Part shown: positions 45,433-58,055 of the stretch, piece by piece
Numbering within the stretch: the first letter of the stretch is position 1
Layout of the letters: each line of letters begins with the position of its first letter
Assembly (NCBI GenBank): GCA_003988855.1
Contig: QYAI01000091.1
Span: 129,343 to 193,342, forward strand
Direction of reading: 5' to 3'
DNA from: Arachnopeziza araneosa
Lineage: Eukaryota > Ascomycota > Leotiomycetes > Helotiales > Arachnopezizaceae
DNA length: 64,000 nt
Program-made: the position numbers and the translations under genes
Notes under the pieces: model-generated
What the model was told of the DNA's origin: nothing
What the model saw: the letters and a program-made list of their open reading frames with translations, nothing else
Databases searched by the model: none

Positions 45433-46693
45433 ATGTCCAGCAAATCCGTCCATCTCGTTCCACTCGGCAAGAATGGCTCCAAGGTACCCCAGCTGGGCCT
45501 GGGCCTGATGGGTCTATCATACGAGACGTACGGCTCCGTACCCAGCGACGAGGAACGATTCGCATTTCTCGATCGCGCGTACGAACTGGGAGCACGGAAC
45601 TGGGATAGTTCTGAGTAAGGATTCCAGAGTGAATGCACGAGATCATGCTGACCGCTGTGACAGCCTCTATGGAGATAGCGAAGAGCTCCTCAACAAATGG
45701 TTCGCGCGGACCGGGAAGCGTGATGGGATTTTCCTGGCCACCAAGTTTGGGTTCGTCAAAGGCAGCAAGAGCTTGGAGATTGATAGCTCTGGAGATTATT
45801 GCAAGAAGGCTTGTGCAGAGAGTCTCAGAATCCTGGGCATCGACTACATTGACCTCTGTAAGTGCTCAATCAGCGGAAAGCATACTCCAGAGCTTCTTCC
45901 CACTTTTACCGGATAACTTTACTCAGCAAAGCTACTCCCTTTCAAATGTTGAGTTGCTGACAAGTTTACCTTTCTTAGATTACATGCATCATGCCAATCC
46001 CAAAACGCCAATCGAAGAGACAATGAGAGCTCTAGCAGAGCTCCAAAAGTAAGCATGCGAACCATTTTAATCTTGACTATTTGGTATTGACAATATCGAA
46101 GAGAAGGGAAGATCAGATACATTGGTCTCTCCGCAATCACCTCCAACACACTCCGGCGAGCGGAGAAGATCGCCCACGTGGACGCAGTCCAACTCGACTA
46201 CTCGCCCTTTGTGCTCGAAATCGAAGGTCCCGAAGGCACCGACCTGCTAGCCACCTGCCGCGAACTCGGTACCGCCGTCGTCGCCGCGATGCCTCTGGGA
46301 CGAGGCATGCTCACATCCACCTTTGCCAAAGGCGAAGCCCTCGGCGATGAGAAGGATCGACGCGCCGTCATGATGCCCCGTCTCATGGAAGCCAACCGCG
46401 AGCAGAACGTCAAGACCATCAACCAGTTCAAGGCGCTCGCCGATAAGAAGGGCTGCTCCATTGCGCAGCTTTCTCTGGCCTGGTTGTTGAAGCAGGGGAG
46501 CGATATCATTCCGATCCCAGGCACGAAGAAGCTCAAGTACTTGGAGGAGAACTGGGCGTCGCTCGACATCCATCTCACCGATGAGGAGGAAGCTGAGATT
46601 AGAAGCTTCGTGTCGACGGCTGTTATTGCAGGAACTACCTTGCCTCCGGCGTTTGCGGATTATAACTATCGGGACACAGCTGAAGAGGTCTGA
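45433..46693 (+). CDS. aldo/keto reductase (four exons)
   Basis: Exons 45433-45614, 45664-45857, 45979-46048 and 46102-46693 join in frame and encode 345 residues. The introns are 49, 121 and 53 bp. The catalytic tetrad of the barrel is visible as D58 (WDSSDLYGDSEELL), Y63, K88 (LATKFGF) and H129 or H130 (YYMHHANP). The C-terminal NADPH-binding part has IPIPGTKKLKYLEENW. Length and motifs fit the Aad/pyridoxal reductase-like branch (AKR family 13), cytosolic NADPH-dependent carbonyl reductases. The gene is intact. Its divergent pairing with a Zn2Cys6 factor suggests regulated expression, as in small detoxification or metabolite clusters. Confidence 0.88.
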
Positions 46694-48966
46694 GGTGTTT
46701 CATAGCCGCGCAGGATCATTGGACTGTTCTGCCAATGAATAAGACAATCTTTGCTGTCCTTCCTCAATTCTAGGGTCCCTTGCCCATGACATTTGTGAGA
46801 AGTTTAGGTTCTTTCACTGACTTCTTACGTGAGACATAGATCTGTCGAAGTAGAAGGACGATGGGAGGAAATACTCGGTTGAAAGTTCGACCACTTGTGT
46901 CCATTCCTCTCATCCCGACACAGTTAGGCGTGTTCTTTTTCTTTCGAACCAAATCTCTGATCGCAGACTGAGATTGTTTATCGTTTTCAGTAAAACATCA
47001 GTGCGCAATCCATGATCTCCACTCATTGCGAATTTGGAGCCAGGAGGCGCATCGGAACAACAGGTCTGACGGGTGACTGGGTTCAGGAAGATGGGGGCAA
47101 GTACCAATCTGTATTAAATAGCTCGGCGACGGCAGGAGATGCTGTCCCGACGGCCGTTCAAAAAAATCTTTTTTCGGGCGCAGAACTGTGCATCGACCAT
47201 CATGCGGTTCTTATTCCCGACCTTGGGGCCTTGAACACATGGGAACATGTCTCGGAGCATTATCTGTATCGAGAGGCGCGGCCGATTGTTTCTGTCATTG
47301 GCGTAAGATTGGACCATCATCCTTCGTGCGTGACTTGGCGGAAGTCAAAAACCGCTACGGATGATAAGTGCTCTGATCGTTGGTTTCAGCTATCGAGAGA
47401 CCCTTCTTCATCGGCAGTTTACTAAGTCTATCTAGAACCTGCTCTGGTGGAAGTTCCCAGAAAACCAATCTCGAGTGGCTTGCTAGATTGAGCTATCACA
47501 TTCTAGATCCAATAATGATCTGGGAAGATAGGGTTCGTATCGATTCAGCTTGCCATCCCGTCGCAGCGTCTGTGCCAAGTGGTGTTTTAATAGCGCATGT
47601 CGATAGAAGGGTTTCTTCGGACCGAAAAGGGTATCCCTTCCCCCAGCCCTATATCAGCACTGATTCAGCAGGGCCAAGAGACCGGGATTCCTGATTCAGG
47701 CCGCGCCTCTTGTCGTCCGCGTGCTGTGCCTGAAGCTCCGTCGACTATCGAGAGCGGCCGCTCGCAAGCGAGTCAGTCTCTTGCAACGGCTTGTACCCGA
47801 CTGTCGGAGGCTGGAGACTCGGTACCAGACGATGGAAAGAGGAATCCTGGGCATCAAAATTTTCGCCTTCTCCTGAGCAGTTTCGGGGTCGACGGCGCTT
47901 CCGACGTCGTTTCGTCCGAGTCTTCATGCGACCATGACCAAGCACCGTCTGCGGAGCAAACACCAAACAACAACCATGGTGGAATGAGGTGGAAGAATCG
48001 CTGATACGCACAGCATTTGACATGTCCGACGTCATTCGTGTGAATGCATCCTGGCGTTCCAAGACCAAGCGCCTCTGCCGTGGTCACCGTTATCGCGTTG
48101 ATAGATTGCGCGCTGTACTTCGTATGCGTGAGCCAATGCTCTTCGCGGTCTCATGATTCGATGTCCTCATGGCCGAGGAGGTCGTCCCGCTCTCATCGAT
48201 CTCTTCTTCTCGTTGGGCGGTGTCATAGCGCTCGGCATGCCGTGAAGACACTCACCAGCAGACAGTAGGGAAGCAGTACAGTACGGTACAGGCTGAATAG
48301 GAACCCTGAGTGGAACCATTTAGGGTTTGAGAAATGCCGTAAGATCCCTCACCGACGAGGTTCGGACGGCCTAACTAGGTTCGGGGCAAGACGATCTGGC
48401 TCCCGGACACCACCATGACAGTATGTAGGGCCATGGCCATGACAGGACGATAGAGCCATGACAGGACGATAGAGCCATGACAGGGCGATAGAGCCATGAC
48501 AGGACGATAGAGCCATGACAGGACGGTAGAGCCATGACAGTACGGAGTACCTAGGTAGAGCCATGGCCCATTACCCGAGGGGGACGGTTCACCAGGTGAA
48601 TCGCTAAACCACCGCCCCGCGCAGTCCCTACGCCATCTGCACCAGGCACCCTCTGCCATCGGGGCTGGTGTCCCAACCAGTTCAAGCGACCAACGTCCAG
48701 TCCAGTCCAGCACCTAGACGAAGGCGGGGGTGGGACGCAGGTCCAAGCGCATGCAGTTCGCTACAGTGCAGCCAGCCCCCAACCCTAGGACATACAGCAG
48801 TCAAAGCAGAGATGAACTACCACCTGAGTACCGACCACGGCAGCAATCTCTTCCTCATTCCAACCAGAATATTAAGAAAGCTGGGGTGGCCCAGTTTTTG
48901 TTTCCATGAAGACATCGTCTTGACTCGCACCATCTCGTCTTTGTTTTTCAACCTCTTCCAGAAAAT
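46694..48966. other. 2.3-kb intergenic region, no clear gene
   Basis: Several open frames exist (47012-47425, 47597-48004, 47745-48068 on the opposite strand), but they overlap, lack known domains, and show no consistent splicing. I do not call a gene. A 19-bp minisatellite is at 48437-48545. Confidence 0.4.
48437..48545. repeat. 19-bp minisatellite
   Basis: Five units of CCATGACAGGACGATAGAG and a partial sixth are present, with only a few substitutions (GGGCG, GGTAG). It lies about 420 bp before the start codon of the membrane-protein gene. Confidence 0.9.
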
Positions 48967-50281
48967 ATGGCTACTCTCATCCCCAATCCAGCCCTCGATG
49001 CCGAGACCAAGGTCCCATCCATCTTGGCCGCTCTGATCATAGGATGTTTTCTTTCCACCGTCTCCGTCTCGCTGCGTCTATATACCAGATTTGTCGTACT
49101 ACGTTCGACGGGTCTCGATGATTGGATGATCTTATTTGCTCAGGTACTTTCTTCAGATATGTCGAGATATATGGCTGACGAGTCCCTTCCAGATCTTGAC
49201 CATTGCCGCCGGAGTAGTAATTGGATTGGGTAAGTGGTGAACACCTCGACTCCCAACCAAGCTGATTGGGGATCTTAGAAACCTATTATGGGATGGGCCG
49301 ACATATCTGGGCAATTCCAGCCAAGAATGTAGTGCCGTATTTCAAGGTATGAGATGAACAACTAGCTATCTAGCTAGATGATGAACTCACGCCATACAGT
49401 GCCTTTACGCCAGTATTCTTATATACAATGCAGCTCTCACACTGGTGAAGATCTCAATTCTGCTTCAGTATCGCCGCATCTTCACCATTCCGTCAATGCA
49501 ACGAGCTACCGTGATCATGATGACAATCGTCATTGCTTGGGGCTTCACAGTCATCATGATGCTCTCTATGATATGTGTGCCTATCCAAGCCCTGTGGGAT
49601 AAGTCAGTGAAAGGCCATTGCCTTCCGCTCATACCTGCATACTATGCACCGGCAGCGATCAACATAGCTACAGATTTTACAACATGGGTTCTACCTCTGC
49701 CAATTATCAAATCTCTACAACTACCGCGGAGACAAAAGATCCTGCTGATGTTCATTTTCGGCCTCGGATTCTTGTAAGTCTTCTTGATCCTCAGCAGCGC
49801 ACACCAATTCTAACAAATCAGCACCTGCATTACCTCGCTCGTTCGCCTCTCTACGCTCAAAGAAGCGACCCACACCGAAGATCCAACATGGGACAACACG
49901 GGCGCAGCAACGTGGTCGTACGTGGAACTCAGCATGGCCACCCTCGCCGCCTGCCTGCCCACGCTGCGGCCGCTCGCCATGCGCTGGGTGCCACGCTTCC
50001 TGGCCGGATCGCAACAGAACCCCTCGGACCGGAGCGGATATCCCAACAACAACGGATACCTACGGCAGGGCGCCGGCGGCAGCAACGCCTGGGTGTCGGC
50101 GAAGCTGGGCATCACGACCATCGGCGGCACGGGAGGATCCAAGAAGAAGACGACGACGGATACGCAGAGCACGGAAACGCTTACAGGAGATGAGGAATAT
50201 CGGATGGGCAACATGGATCGCACCAATACAATTGCGGTGGAGCGGGAGTTCACCGTCAAGTCGTCGCGGACCGACGCGTAG
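48967..50281 (+). CDS. rhodopsin-like (PTH11-type) integral membrane protein
   Basis: Five exons (48967-49143, 49193-49229, 49279-49346, 49400-49773, 49822-50281) encode 371 residues with introns of 48-53 bp. Seven hydrophobic helices can be followed. The first is ILAALIIGCFLSTVSVSLRL, and the last is around WSYVELSMATLAACLPTLRP. Family motifs of the fungal rhodopsin fold are present: LRLYTRF, GLDDWMILFAQ, HIWAIP and the FTTWVLPLPIIKSLQLPRRQK block. The C-terminal 110 residues are cytoplasmic, Gly/Ser/Thr-rich and polar. The protein probably sits in the plasma membrane and may act as a receptor-like sensor; most members lack a proven ligand. There is no CFEM domain at the N-terminus. The gene is intact. 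Confidence 0.85.
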
Positions 50282-52617
50282 GATTAGTGTACGCAGTGTG
50301 TACAACATAGCTGTAGGAGCGGTGCATGGGAGGTGTAAAACAGTTTCTTCGCCCCCAGAAACGAAGGCATTTGTGTGTCTGAGATGTGCTCTGATGGGGG
50401 ATTGCTGTCCGGGATGGCGTCAAAGCAAGCATGCTTCACTTCGACCACTGTAAATAATTAGAGCGACTAGCTACAATGACGAGTTACGACCACGTCACTC
50501 TCCTACCTTCTGACCTTCGTAGTAGGGAGGAGTAGGACTCGGCGTTTAAAAGGCTTTTCTCACATGAAACGCTCGCGGTACCAGTATCTGCGCGCAGCAC
50601 CGTAGTAGCTCAGGGTGCTATTTCTCGCATGATGATGCCTCAATGCCACCTCCCAAACCCGCCTTACCAGACCGCAACCCCAAACCAACACAGCCACCGT
50701 CTCTCATTCTCCATCATGGCCCGTCCAGCAGCGACTCAGCTCTCATTCCCATGGCCCAGCTCGCTTCTCGCATCGAGATCACTCAGCAGGATGTCGCAAG
50801 CGCGTCATAGGGGCGACTCCTCCGCTGGAGAGAAGGGGGATCGAAGGAAGCGATGGAGTGCGCCCGTTCGTTGTACGTGAAATGGGGAGCCGATCGGTGG
50901 GAGGGATCTTTCTGGGGAAGCGTCCGCGCTGGGTATGATATGCCGGGAGTTTGGGCTGCTGCTGCTGGGCATGTCGGTCTGCAGTCATCTCACCCCGTAC
51001 CTGGGCTCGCGCAGGGCTGTCCTGGTGGAGGGACTGCTGCAACAACAGCTACCTATGGCTGCGTAACCACCATATGATTTTCACAAAGCCATCAGATGGG
51101 AAGTCCAAGCCCGCCGTCCGCCGTCTATCGTCTGTCGTCTGTCGAGCGCGTCCCGCAAGGTGGGATCGCGAGTGGAGCAAACGGCCCAGGAGAAGAGATG
51201 CGCCAACCCATCGACACGCCGCTCCAGCTCCCAAACGCCACATGAGCCCGTGGCGTCCGCGATGCTGGTCGTCCAATCTTGCAATCTGCTCAACTCATAT
51301 CTGACCGTCGCACAAAGATGCTCGATCTGGGTCAGGATCGAGGTCCGAAAGCTGCCGTCCCCCTGGTGCCGCGCCCTCTCACACTCGGTGCTTCGGGAGA
51401 GACGTATCGGCCGCTGGAAGTCCAAATAGGCTGTATGCGAGCGACGGCACAGGAGTGCATGGGCGGCCCCCTAGAGCCCGACTCTTCGAGTTTTTTGGTG
51501 CTGCGCCGGAGAGTTTGAGCTTGGGATTGCTAGGTGAGATGGGGTGTTGGGGGGATAGATAGGGTAGCTAGCAATGAAGGGGTCGACATGCCATCTCCAC
51601 TCGACTTGCATATTCTGGATCGATACATGTCGTGATGAAAAACGAACGAGCGAATGGGATATTTGGAATCTTCTTCCTACAGGTAACAAGGGCCGAGGAT
51701 CCATCATACCATCCCGTGTTGTGCTTTTCCAGCCTTCTAAATCGGTCTCAGCCACCATCATCTCCCGCTTCTGAGGATTGGGCTGCTCTTTCTCGGGACG
51801 GGTTGCTATTCAAAGCCCTCATAGGGCGAAATGACTTGAGATGGCAAAAATGGGATGCCTGTCTTTCTGTCTCAAAGACCTGCGTTTTGATGGGCTCTTG
51901 TCACTGACAGATCTTCTTAGAGTCTGCATTCCTTTTCGAAGCTATGAAAGTTCCATCACCACGTGACAGTAAAGATTTGGCACACTTAAGAATTACAATT
52001 CGAGCGCTTACAAAATGCGTGAGCGCTTGAAGCGCTGAATCTTGACAAGCGAATCACTCAGGGTTGCAATCTTGACGTCTTGGTGCTGAGGAGGCTCTTT
52101 GTGCTTCACCACAGCCAGTTGGTGGGGATTGGCCGACTGCCTCTTGATAAGGCAAAGACAGTGGGAGATCACCCTGGAAAATAATCTTCTCTACCTTTCG
52201 GTATCATATCACTTTTTAAAACTTCTTCAAAATGAGGTTGGACTGCACGTTTTATATCCGGCTGCTTAAACGACAATGGATGTACCGCGGAAGAATAGCG
52301 TAGAGTCCGATTTCAATCCTAAAGATCCTTAAGTTATATATATCTTCTACATCTAATATTATAAAGCTAAGAGCCGCTTTCCTGTTCTACGTTGTCTTGT
52401 TATTAAGAGTCTATCATAAAAGTCGTATTTTAAATATCTTAAATATAATTACTAATATATAGAAGAACTTAGCTTGGGACTATCTGCCACCCAGCCGATC
52501 AGCATCCATCATGAACCCTCTCAATCCACGAACGGCTTCTCATGGCTACTGATCTGAAATCCGGACCTCGGAATATGAAGTGGAACATCTTATTCGACCT
52601 CGGCTCGGTGTGCATCA
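50282..52617. other. 2.3-kb region without a clear gene
   Basis: Short frames (50629-50880, 51160-51429, 51471-51761) show no recognisable domains. A short AT-rich, RIP-like stretch lies at about 52325-52470, immediately before the kinase relic. Confidence 0.4.
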
Positions 52618-54029
52618 ATGGTTTGCCACGGTCTCCGTACAGCGCAAAAGCTTGAGCTGCGAGCACCCAACCCGAAAACCAATCTTCCTCATCATGTCGA
52701 TACCCAAAGTCTTGATTACTCGTTATCTTCGACTGCCAGCCACCTCAAGAGAATTCCTCATGTCCGCACGTCGATTACCAACATCCTCCCAGCTGATACC
52801 CCGATAGAGGAGGAGAGGATTCATGGCTATGATCCCAAGCGTTTTTTGCCAGTGAATCCAGGTGATCTCCTCAGCAACAGATATAAGCTTGTGGTGAAGG
52901 TTGGATGGGGCACAACTTCCACCGTATGGTTAGCTCAAGATACTCAACGGCATGTGCTAGCCCGGTTAGATGCGTATTCTTACGTCTTCCCAGATGGTGG
53001 TGGAACTCCAACCGTTACGTGACTGAAAATTACGGCCTCCAACCGCGTTGATGACGATGCAGCGAAACACGAGCGAATTATGACCCGTCATCTCAAGAGG
53101 AATCTATCACACGAAGGGTTCCCATTTGTAAGGACAATGCTCGACAACTTCGAAGTCTTGGGGCAAGATGGGCCTCACTTATGCCTAGTCTATGAGCCTA
53201 TGAGAGAGCCTCTCTGGCTATTTCAACGTCGCTGGTAGAACGGCAAATTACCACCAGCGCTTCTCAAAGTATACTTGAGATTGAAGATTTCGTCCAGAAA
53301 CAAGCTGAAAATCCTATGCCTCGAAAGACCAGAGACGACCGATCGATCTATCTCTCACACAATGATTTCGGGCCACCCAAGTCATTCCGTAGACTACCCA
53401 AGATAGCAGACTTTGGTTTAGCACAATCAGGAGAGGGTTCGGAGCCTCTTATGCACCCTATTCAGCCGCCTCTTTTCCATGCCCCAGAAGTTCTCTTGGG
53501 CACGAGCTGGACGTATAGTGCAGACATTTGGAACCTCGGCGTATTGGTATACTTTTACTTCAATACCTATCCAGAGTTTTGCTTACACAAAGTTATACAG
53601 ATTTGGAACATGATGGAGGGCAGGAATTTATTTACACATATTCGTTCTAGCCATGGAGACCACGATGCTCGAGCACATCTTGCAGAGATGATTGCATTAC
53701 TAGGCGCCCTACCAAAGATACTTATTGATCGAGAAATAAGCTAGAGCGAGGTCAAATGAAGCCATGCTGTGCTAAATTTAGAAGGCAAACCTTGTCAGAC
53801 CGCTCGCGAGTATTATGGAGGGCCTTTCTTCAACTCTGAAGGTGAGTTTATGCACAAGGATCTAATTCCGTCCAATGTCAGGTTAGAGAACTCTGTCCTT
53901 TCTCTCGAAGGGGAAGATAAACGCCTCTTCCTTGATTTTATAAAGCAGATGCTCCAATGGTTGCCAGAAAACAGGAAGACAGCCAAGGAGCTCCTTGAAG
54001 ATCCATGGTTACAGGAAAAGATCACTTAG
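52618..54029 (+). pseudogene. SRPK-type protein kinase relic
   Basis: The translation follows fungal SR-protein kinases: EERIHGYDPKRFLPVNPGDL, the Gly loop GWGTTSTVWLAQD, LKITASNRVDDDAAKHE, GPHLCLVYEPMREPLWLF, then IADFGLAQ (in place of DFG), HAPEVLLG and YSADIWNLGVL, and finally the EYYGGPFFNSEGEF and PENRKTAKELLEDPWL tail. An in-frame intron of about 51 bp follows LGVL. The copy is broken by a TGA before LKIT (53020-53022), TAG at 53236, a deletion near 53281 that removes the region holding the HxDLK catalytic loop, and TAG/TGA stops at 53742 and 53757 where Trp is expected (SWSEVKW). The enzyme cannot be active. It is a duplicate of an SRPK family common in ascomycetes, now decayed. Confidence 0.8.
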
Positions 54030-55427
54030 GCGGGAGATCAGGACGAATTCTCAGATCATCAAGAGAAGCTTCTTCATCACAGGCAGCACCACTTCTAGCA
54101 AAGGACGCTTTTGACTCAGACAGCAGCTCTGAACGCCACACATGTGCTCAGACCTCACAATAACAGGAGAAGCCCCCAAACATCTGCCAGCCTCAAAACT
54201 CTTTACAGAACCACTCACACCAGAATTCACCTCCCAACAACAATAACCTTCAGGCGGTCTTCAAACAGAACTACCGACTGCGAGGGCCGAGGAGTTGAGG
54301 AACACTTCTTTTTTCCACAGTCGAGATCTGGCACCTTTCACAGGAACATACAAGGACTACAGTATCATGTACGAGGCGATTAGCTATTTGGGAAGGGAGC
54401 GACACGTAATTTTATAGGCAAGACGAGGACTAACCTTTAGCAGTGAGACGTTTGGTCCTTTATTTTTTTTAAGTGTTTATTTAGGAGTCTAGGAAAACTG
54501 TTAACACAACGATACTAGGGATGTCAATGGAACGCGCTACTTATAGCATAATATATCAATTGTTTCTTATAACGATGATGCGCCTTATGTCTGCGTCCGA
54601 TACCTTTCGCATCGGCATATCAGATGCAGCCTTGCGGAAGAATTCGCCACGAGTCAATGATCACGAGTGCATGTTTTACACCTGCTAGGCTCCGTAGAGC
54701 CATCTGCTTCTCTCCCCGAACTCACTTCTATCTTCGACTCAATATGTAAGATGGGCACATTGAATGTAAGGGGAAGATGGGTGCTTTTCCTGCGGTTAAA
54801 GATATAGCAAAGACTTGAAACCCCCCAAAAAGTCAAGTTCGAGTATGACTGGTAGGTAACAAGTACAAGGATTCTTCTTAAATCTTAGATCAAGTCAATT
54901 TCCAACGTCACGTGACCCTATACTAGTATATGGACTAGACCCGAGGCTGACTTCTCTCCTCATTCAAGACAGCACATGTACACGTCCCTCAGAGGCATCG
55001 AACTGCAAAAATGGCAATTTCGGCCGCTTGATTCATCAGAGAGCGACCCCACCAGTTTATATTTTCCCTTTTCGGTCGGCGGCTCACGTAAGCACGAGTG
55101 TCGGTGACGACGCGATGCAGTAGCTCCAGCGCCCTTTGTGTGTCAAAAACTGTCGGTTTGATGCGCGCTGATGAAGGGAGAGACGGTTCTTACGATGCGG
55201 CGATGACTCATCCCATCTCATCCCATCCCATCCCATCTTGTCTCTGTCAAAACCCTGGCCGCTGCTTGATTAATCAACCGCGGTGGCATGTCTGTCCATA
55301 TAACCTCTGTCCTCACCCTGCATGCTCCTCCATCTCCATCTCGTTCCTCTCCCGTGCTAGATATACCTAATCCGAATCTCTCTCTCTTGTTTTTTTTTAT
55401 TATTGTAGTAGAATTGGGCCCCGCGCG
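54030..55427. other. intergenic, no clear gene
   Basis: No supported gene. A short CATCC-type microsatellite lies at about 55208-55240 in the promoter of the acetyltransferase gene. Confidence 0.45.
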
Positions 55428-56385
55428 ATGCCGTCCACGATTGAAACCGCGGTCCCGCTCAAGGCGCCCGCCAGAGCAGAGGTCCTCCTGATAGCCTGGG
55501 ACCCCGAGTCGCCGGCGCATGCGGAGAGGTTGTACCAGCAGCGGGTCGCGTGTGGCTGGAAACGGGGTATGATTGAGAAGTGGAGGGTGCTGCAGCGGGA
55601 GGGGAAGATGGCCATTCAGTGGGTGGTGAGTCGATCTCGTGGTGTTTTTTCTTCTCGCTTCTCGCTTGTGTTTGTGTTTTGGGGAGGCAGAAATTTCTGT
55701 CGTGGTTTGCTGCAATATAACAGAGGTTGATGATTCCTTCTCAACGTGGAAGAGAGTCATGAATAATTGAAGACAAGGTACTGATTTCAAACAGGTCCTC
55801 TCGCCTAAAGATCCCGAGAAGGAAATCAAGCTGTCCCAGCACGTACAGAAATACCCCCAAGAATCCACCCCTCTGGCCGACAGCGCCACGTCTCTGGGAG
55901 GGAAACCCCGCTCCCCATCTCTGGCGACGTTTATCCCGGTCGGCCACATCTCGCTCGATGCCGAGAGCGCCAACGAGGGCCAAGCCGACGCATCCCAGGG
56001 CATCTACTGCATCACCACCTTCTACATCTCGCGGGCCATCCAAGGCGGTGGATTGGGGCGTGCGGCGATGGATGCCATCGAGAGGGAGGCGATCGAGCAG
56101 CCGCTGAATGCAAAAATCTTGACGTTGGATACCCTGGCCAACAAATCGGCGAACCGGGCCGAGATGTGGAAGGAGCTTGGGAAGGATCCTCCAAAGGTAT
56201 GTGTTGAGTAAACAGGCGATGGGATGATGGGAATGAAGGCTCACTTTGAATAGCTGTCTAATGAGGATTGGTATGCGCGGAGGGGATACAAGGTTTGGAG
56301 GTCAGTGGAAGGGCATATCAAACATCTGGAGCATGGCAAGCTCTGGGAGTTGGACGCCGTTTTTATGAAGAAATATGTTGCATAG
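55428..56385 (+). CDS. GNAT-family N-acetyltransferase
   Basis: Exons 55428-55625, 55795-56196 and 56254-56385 join in frame and encode 243 residues. The GNAT fold is indicated by HISLDAES (beta-4 region), YCITTFYISRAIQGGGLGRA (strand 4 followed by the acetyl-CoA pyrophosphate loop QGGGLG) and AKILTLDTLANKSANRAEMW (strand 5). The C-terminal WYARRGYKVWR matches the last helix-strand unit. These enzymes transfer acetyl from acetyl-CoA to amines; the substrate is unknown. The first intron (169 bp) is longer than others in the window. It is tail to tail with the expansin-like gene. Confidence 0.8.
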
Positions 56386-56746
56386 TTTGGATATAGGTCA
56401 GTTCTTTCTGGAGTTATGGTAAAGATTAAGTATATAGGAGTTCGGAGTCAGGCTTTGTGTTACAACGGAATAGACTTGGCCCAAGTTCTGGGGCAGGCGG
56501 ATTTGGAAGAAATAGATATTTAGGAACGATTGGAAAATATGAAAAGAAACTTATAAACAATTTGTGACGAGGAGATGATCACGAAATAAGAGCCATCCAA
56601 AAGCTTTAAGAGAAGAGAAAATTTCAAGCGCTGGCGCGAAACGTTGTTATTTGATTGAATATATACAGAGAATTAAATCTTTGAGACACTGTCTCACAAC
56701 CGAAAGGTCTCAATAGCTTGGGGTCAATGTCTAAAGAAGAAATCAA

Positions 56747-58055
56747 TCACACAAAAGCTAAAGCTGTAAGTCCGGTAACAGCCAATGACGCCACGGAAAA
56801 TTGCATCCGTGCTCCTAAGTTAGCACTGGTTTGGACTGAAGGTGCGACTGTACCCGCTGCCGTGCTCACAGGAGTCGGTGACGGTGTTATTCTGTGCTAT
56901 TGTTAGCGATTAAATGAATTTCGTGGCCAGAAAAGAGACATACGTGACGTTCTGAGAGCATACCCAAGAGCTAGTTGATGAAGATACAGGAGTGGAAGGT
57001 GTTGTTGAAGTTTGGATCGTTGTTGTGCTGTTGACAGGAAGGATTGCTGAAGTTGAAGTAGCAGATGAGATTGAACTGGTTGAGCTTGGGATATCAGAGC
57101 TAGATGTTAGGTAGATGGACGTCGTAGAACTAGCTACCACGATCGTGGAAGTCTTGCTAGTAGTTGAGTATTGGGTAGATGTGGTGTAATCAAGGCTAGA
57201 AGACGACGTGGTAAGCTGTACAAATGTTTCGGGGGTATCTAACGTTGTTGGACGAGCCTCGGAGACTTCTGCAGCCGGCGAGGGAGGCGCGGTGGTTGCT
57301 GGCATTTCTAAAGCAGTTGACGTTGTGGAGTCTGATGAGGTTCCAAAATTTGATGAAGCAGTGGTCGATGAGCTGCTGCTGACCTCCACATTGTTCACAA
57401 TGACCGAATCGCCATCCACACTTGTCACCTTGACGTCGACTGTGGTGGACCCGAAACCACTCGAGTTCTCGAAAAAATTATAAGTTTGTCGTGTTGTACT
57501 TTGCCACGTGCTTCCTCCATCGGTGCTGACTTCCAAAGTGGAAACTTGTTTATTGGCATTTACCACTTGCATACTGAACCAATTGGCCGAGACACCGTCT
57601 TTGTTGTGTACTTTGAGCGGGCTGGTAATGGGGCAATCAGTGTATGACCAACTGACACCGATGACACCAAGGGTGGGATTGGCCAAGGCGGAGAATGCGT
57701 CAGGAAAGAGATCGAGATGGTTAGTACCACAACCAGGGCATTCATCTACAATCTGAAGAGTGTTAGTCTGGTGATACAACACGGGAGAACATCATACCAT
57801 GGCCGTGATCGAGTTACCTGATGGGCCTGTGACCGAGATACAGGCTCCACAAGGTGCTGCATCGTCCCAGTTCGAATCGGAGAGCGCTGTCCCAAAAATT
57901 CCAGAAGGAAGTGTGTAAGTTGAAAAGGAGCATGTTCCACCAGCGACATTTCCGCCATAGTACGTCGCCTGTCCTGCAAGGGCGGCCCTTTTGTCTAGAG
58001 CTGCTGCATTGGCAATGGCCAAGATAGGAACAGACAGGGAAGAAGCGAAACGCAT
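56747..58055 (-). CDS. expansin-like, GPI-anchored cell-wall protein
   Basis: Exons 58055-57798, 57752-56964 and 56896-56747 (introns 45 and 67 bp) give 398 residues. A signal peptide (MRFASSLSVPILAIANAAA) is followed by a KR processing site. Residues of about 28-125 form the double-psi beta-barrel, with GQATYYGGNVAGGTCSFS, SDSNWDDAAPCGACISV and IVDECPGCGTNHLDLF. A second domain follows (SPLKVHNKDGVSANWFSMQ... NNVEV), comparable to the expansin C-terminal carbohydrate-binding domain. A Ser/Thr-rich linker of about 130 residues follows. The third exon, found by splicing at TGG/GTATGC, adds a hydrophobic tail (FSVASLAVTGLTALAFV) typical of a GPI anchor. Unspliced, the frame would end as LATKFI without an anchor. 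It probably acts at the wall, loosening polysaccharide contacts. Confidence 0.82.

Noticed and set aside
47012..48068. Overlapping open frames on both strands
   Set aside because: Frames overlap each other, have no domains and no consistent exon-intron structure.
48349..48713. Minus-strand frames with repeated WLYRPVMALSSCHG
   Set aside because: They are produced by translating the 19-bp minisatellite; the frame stays open only because of the repeat.
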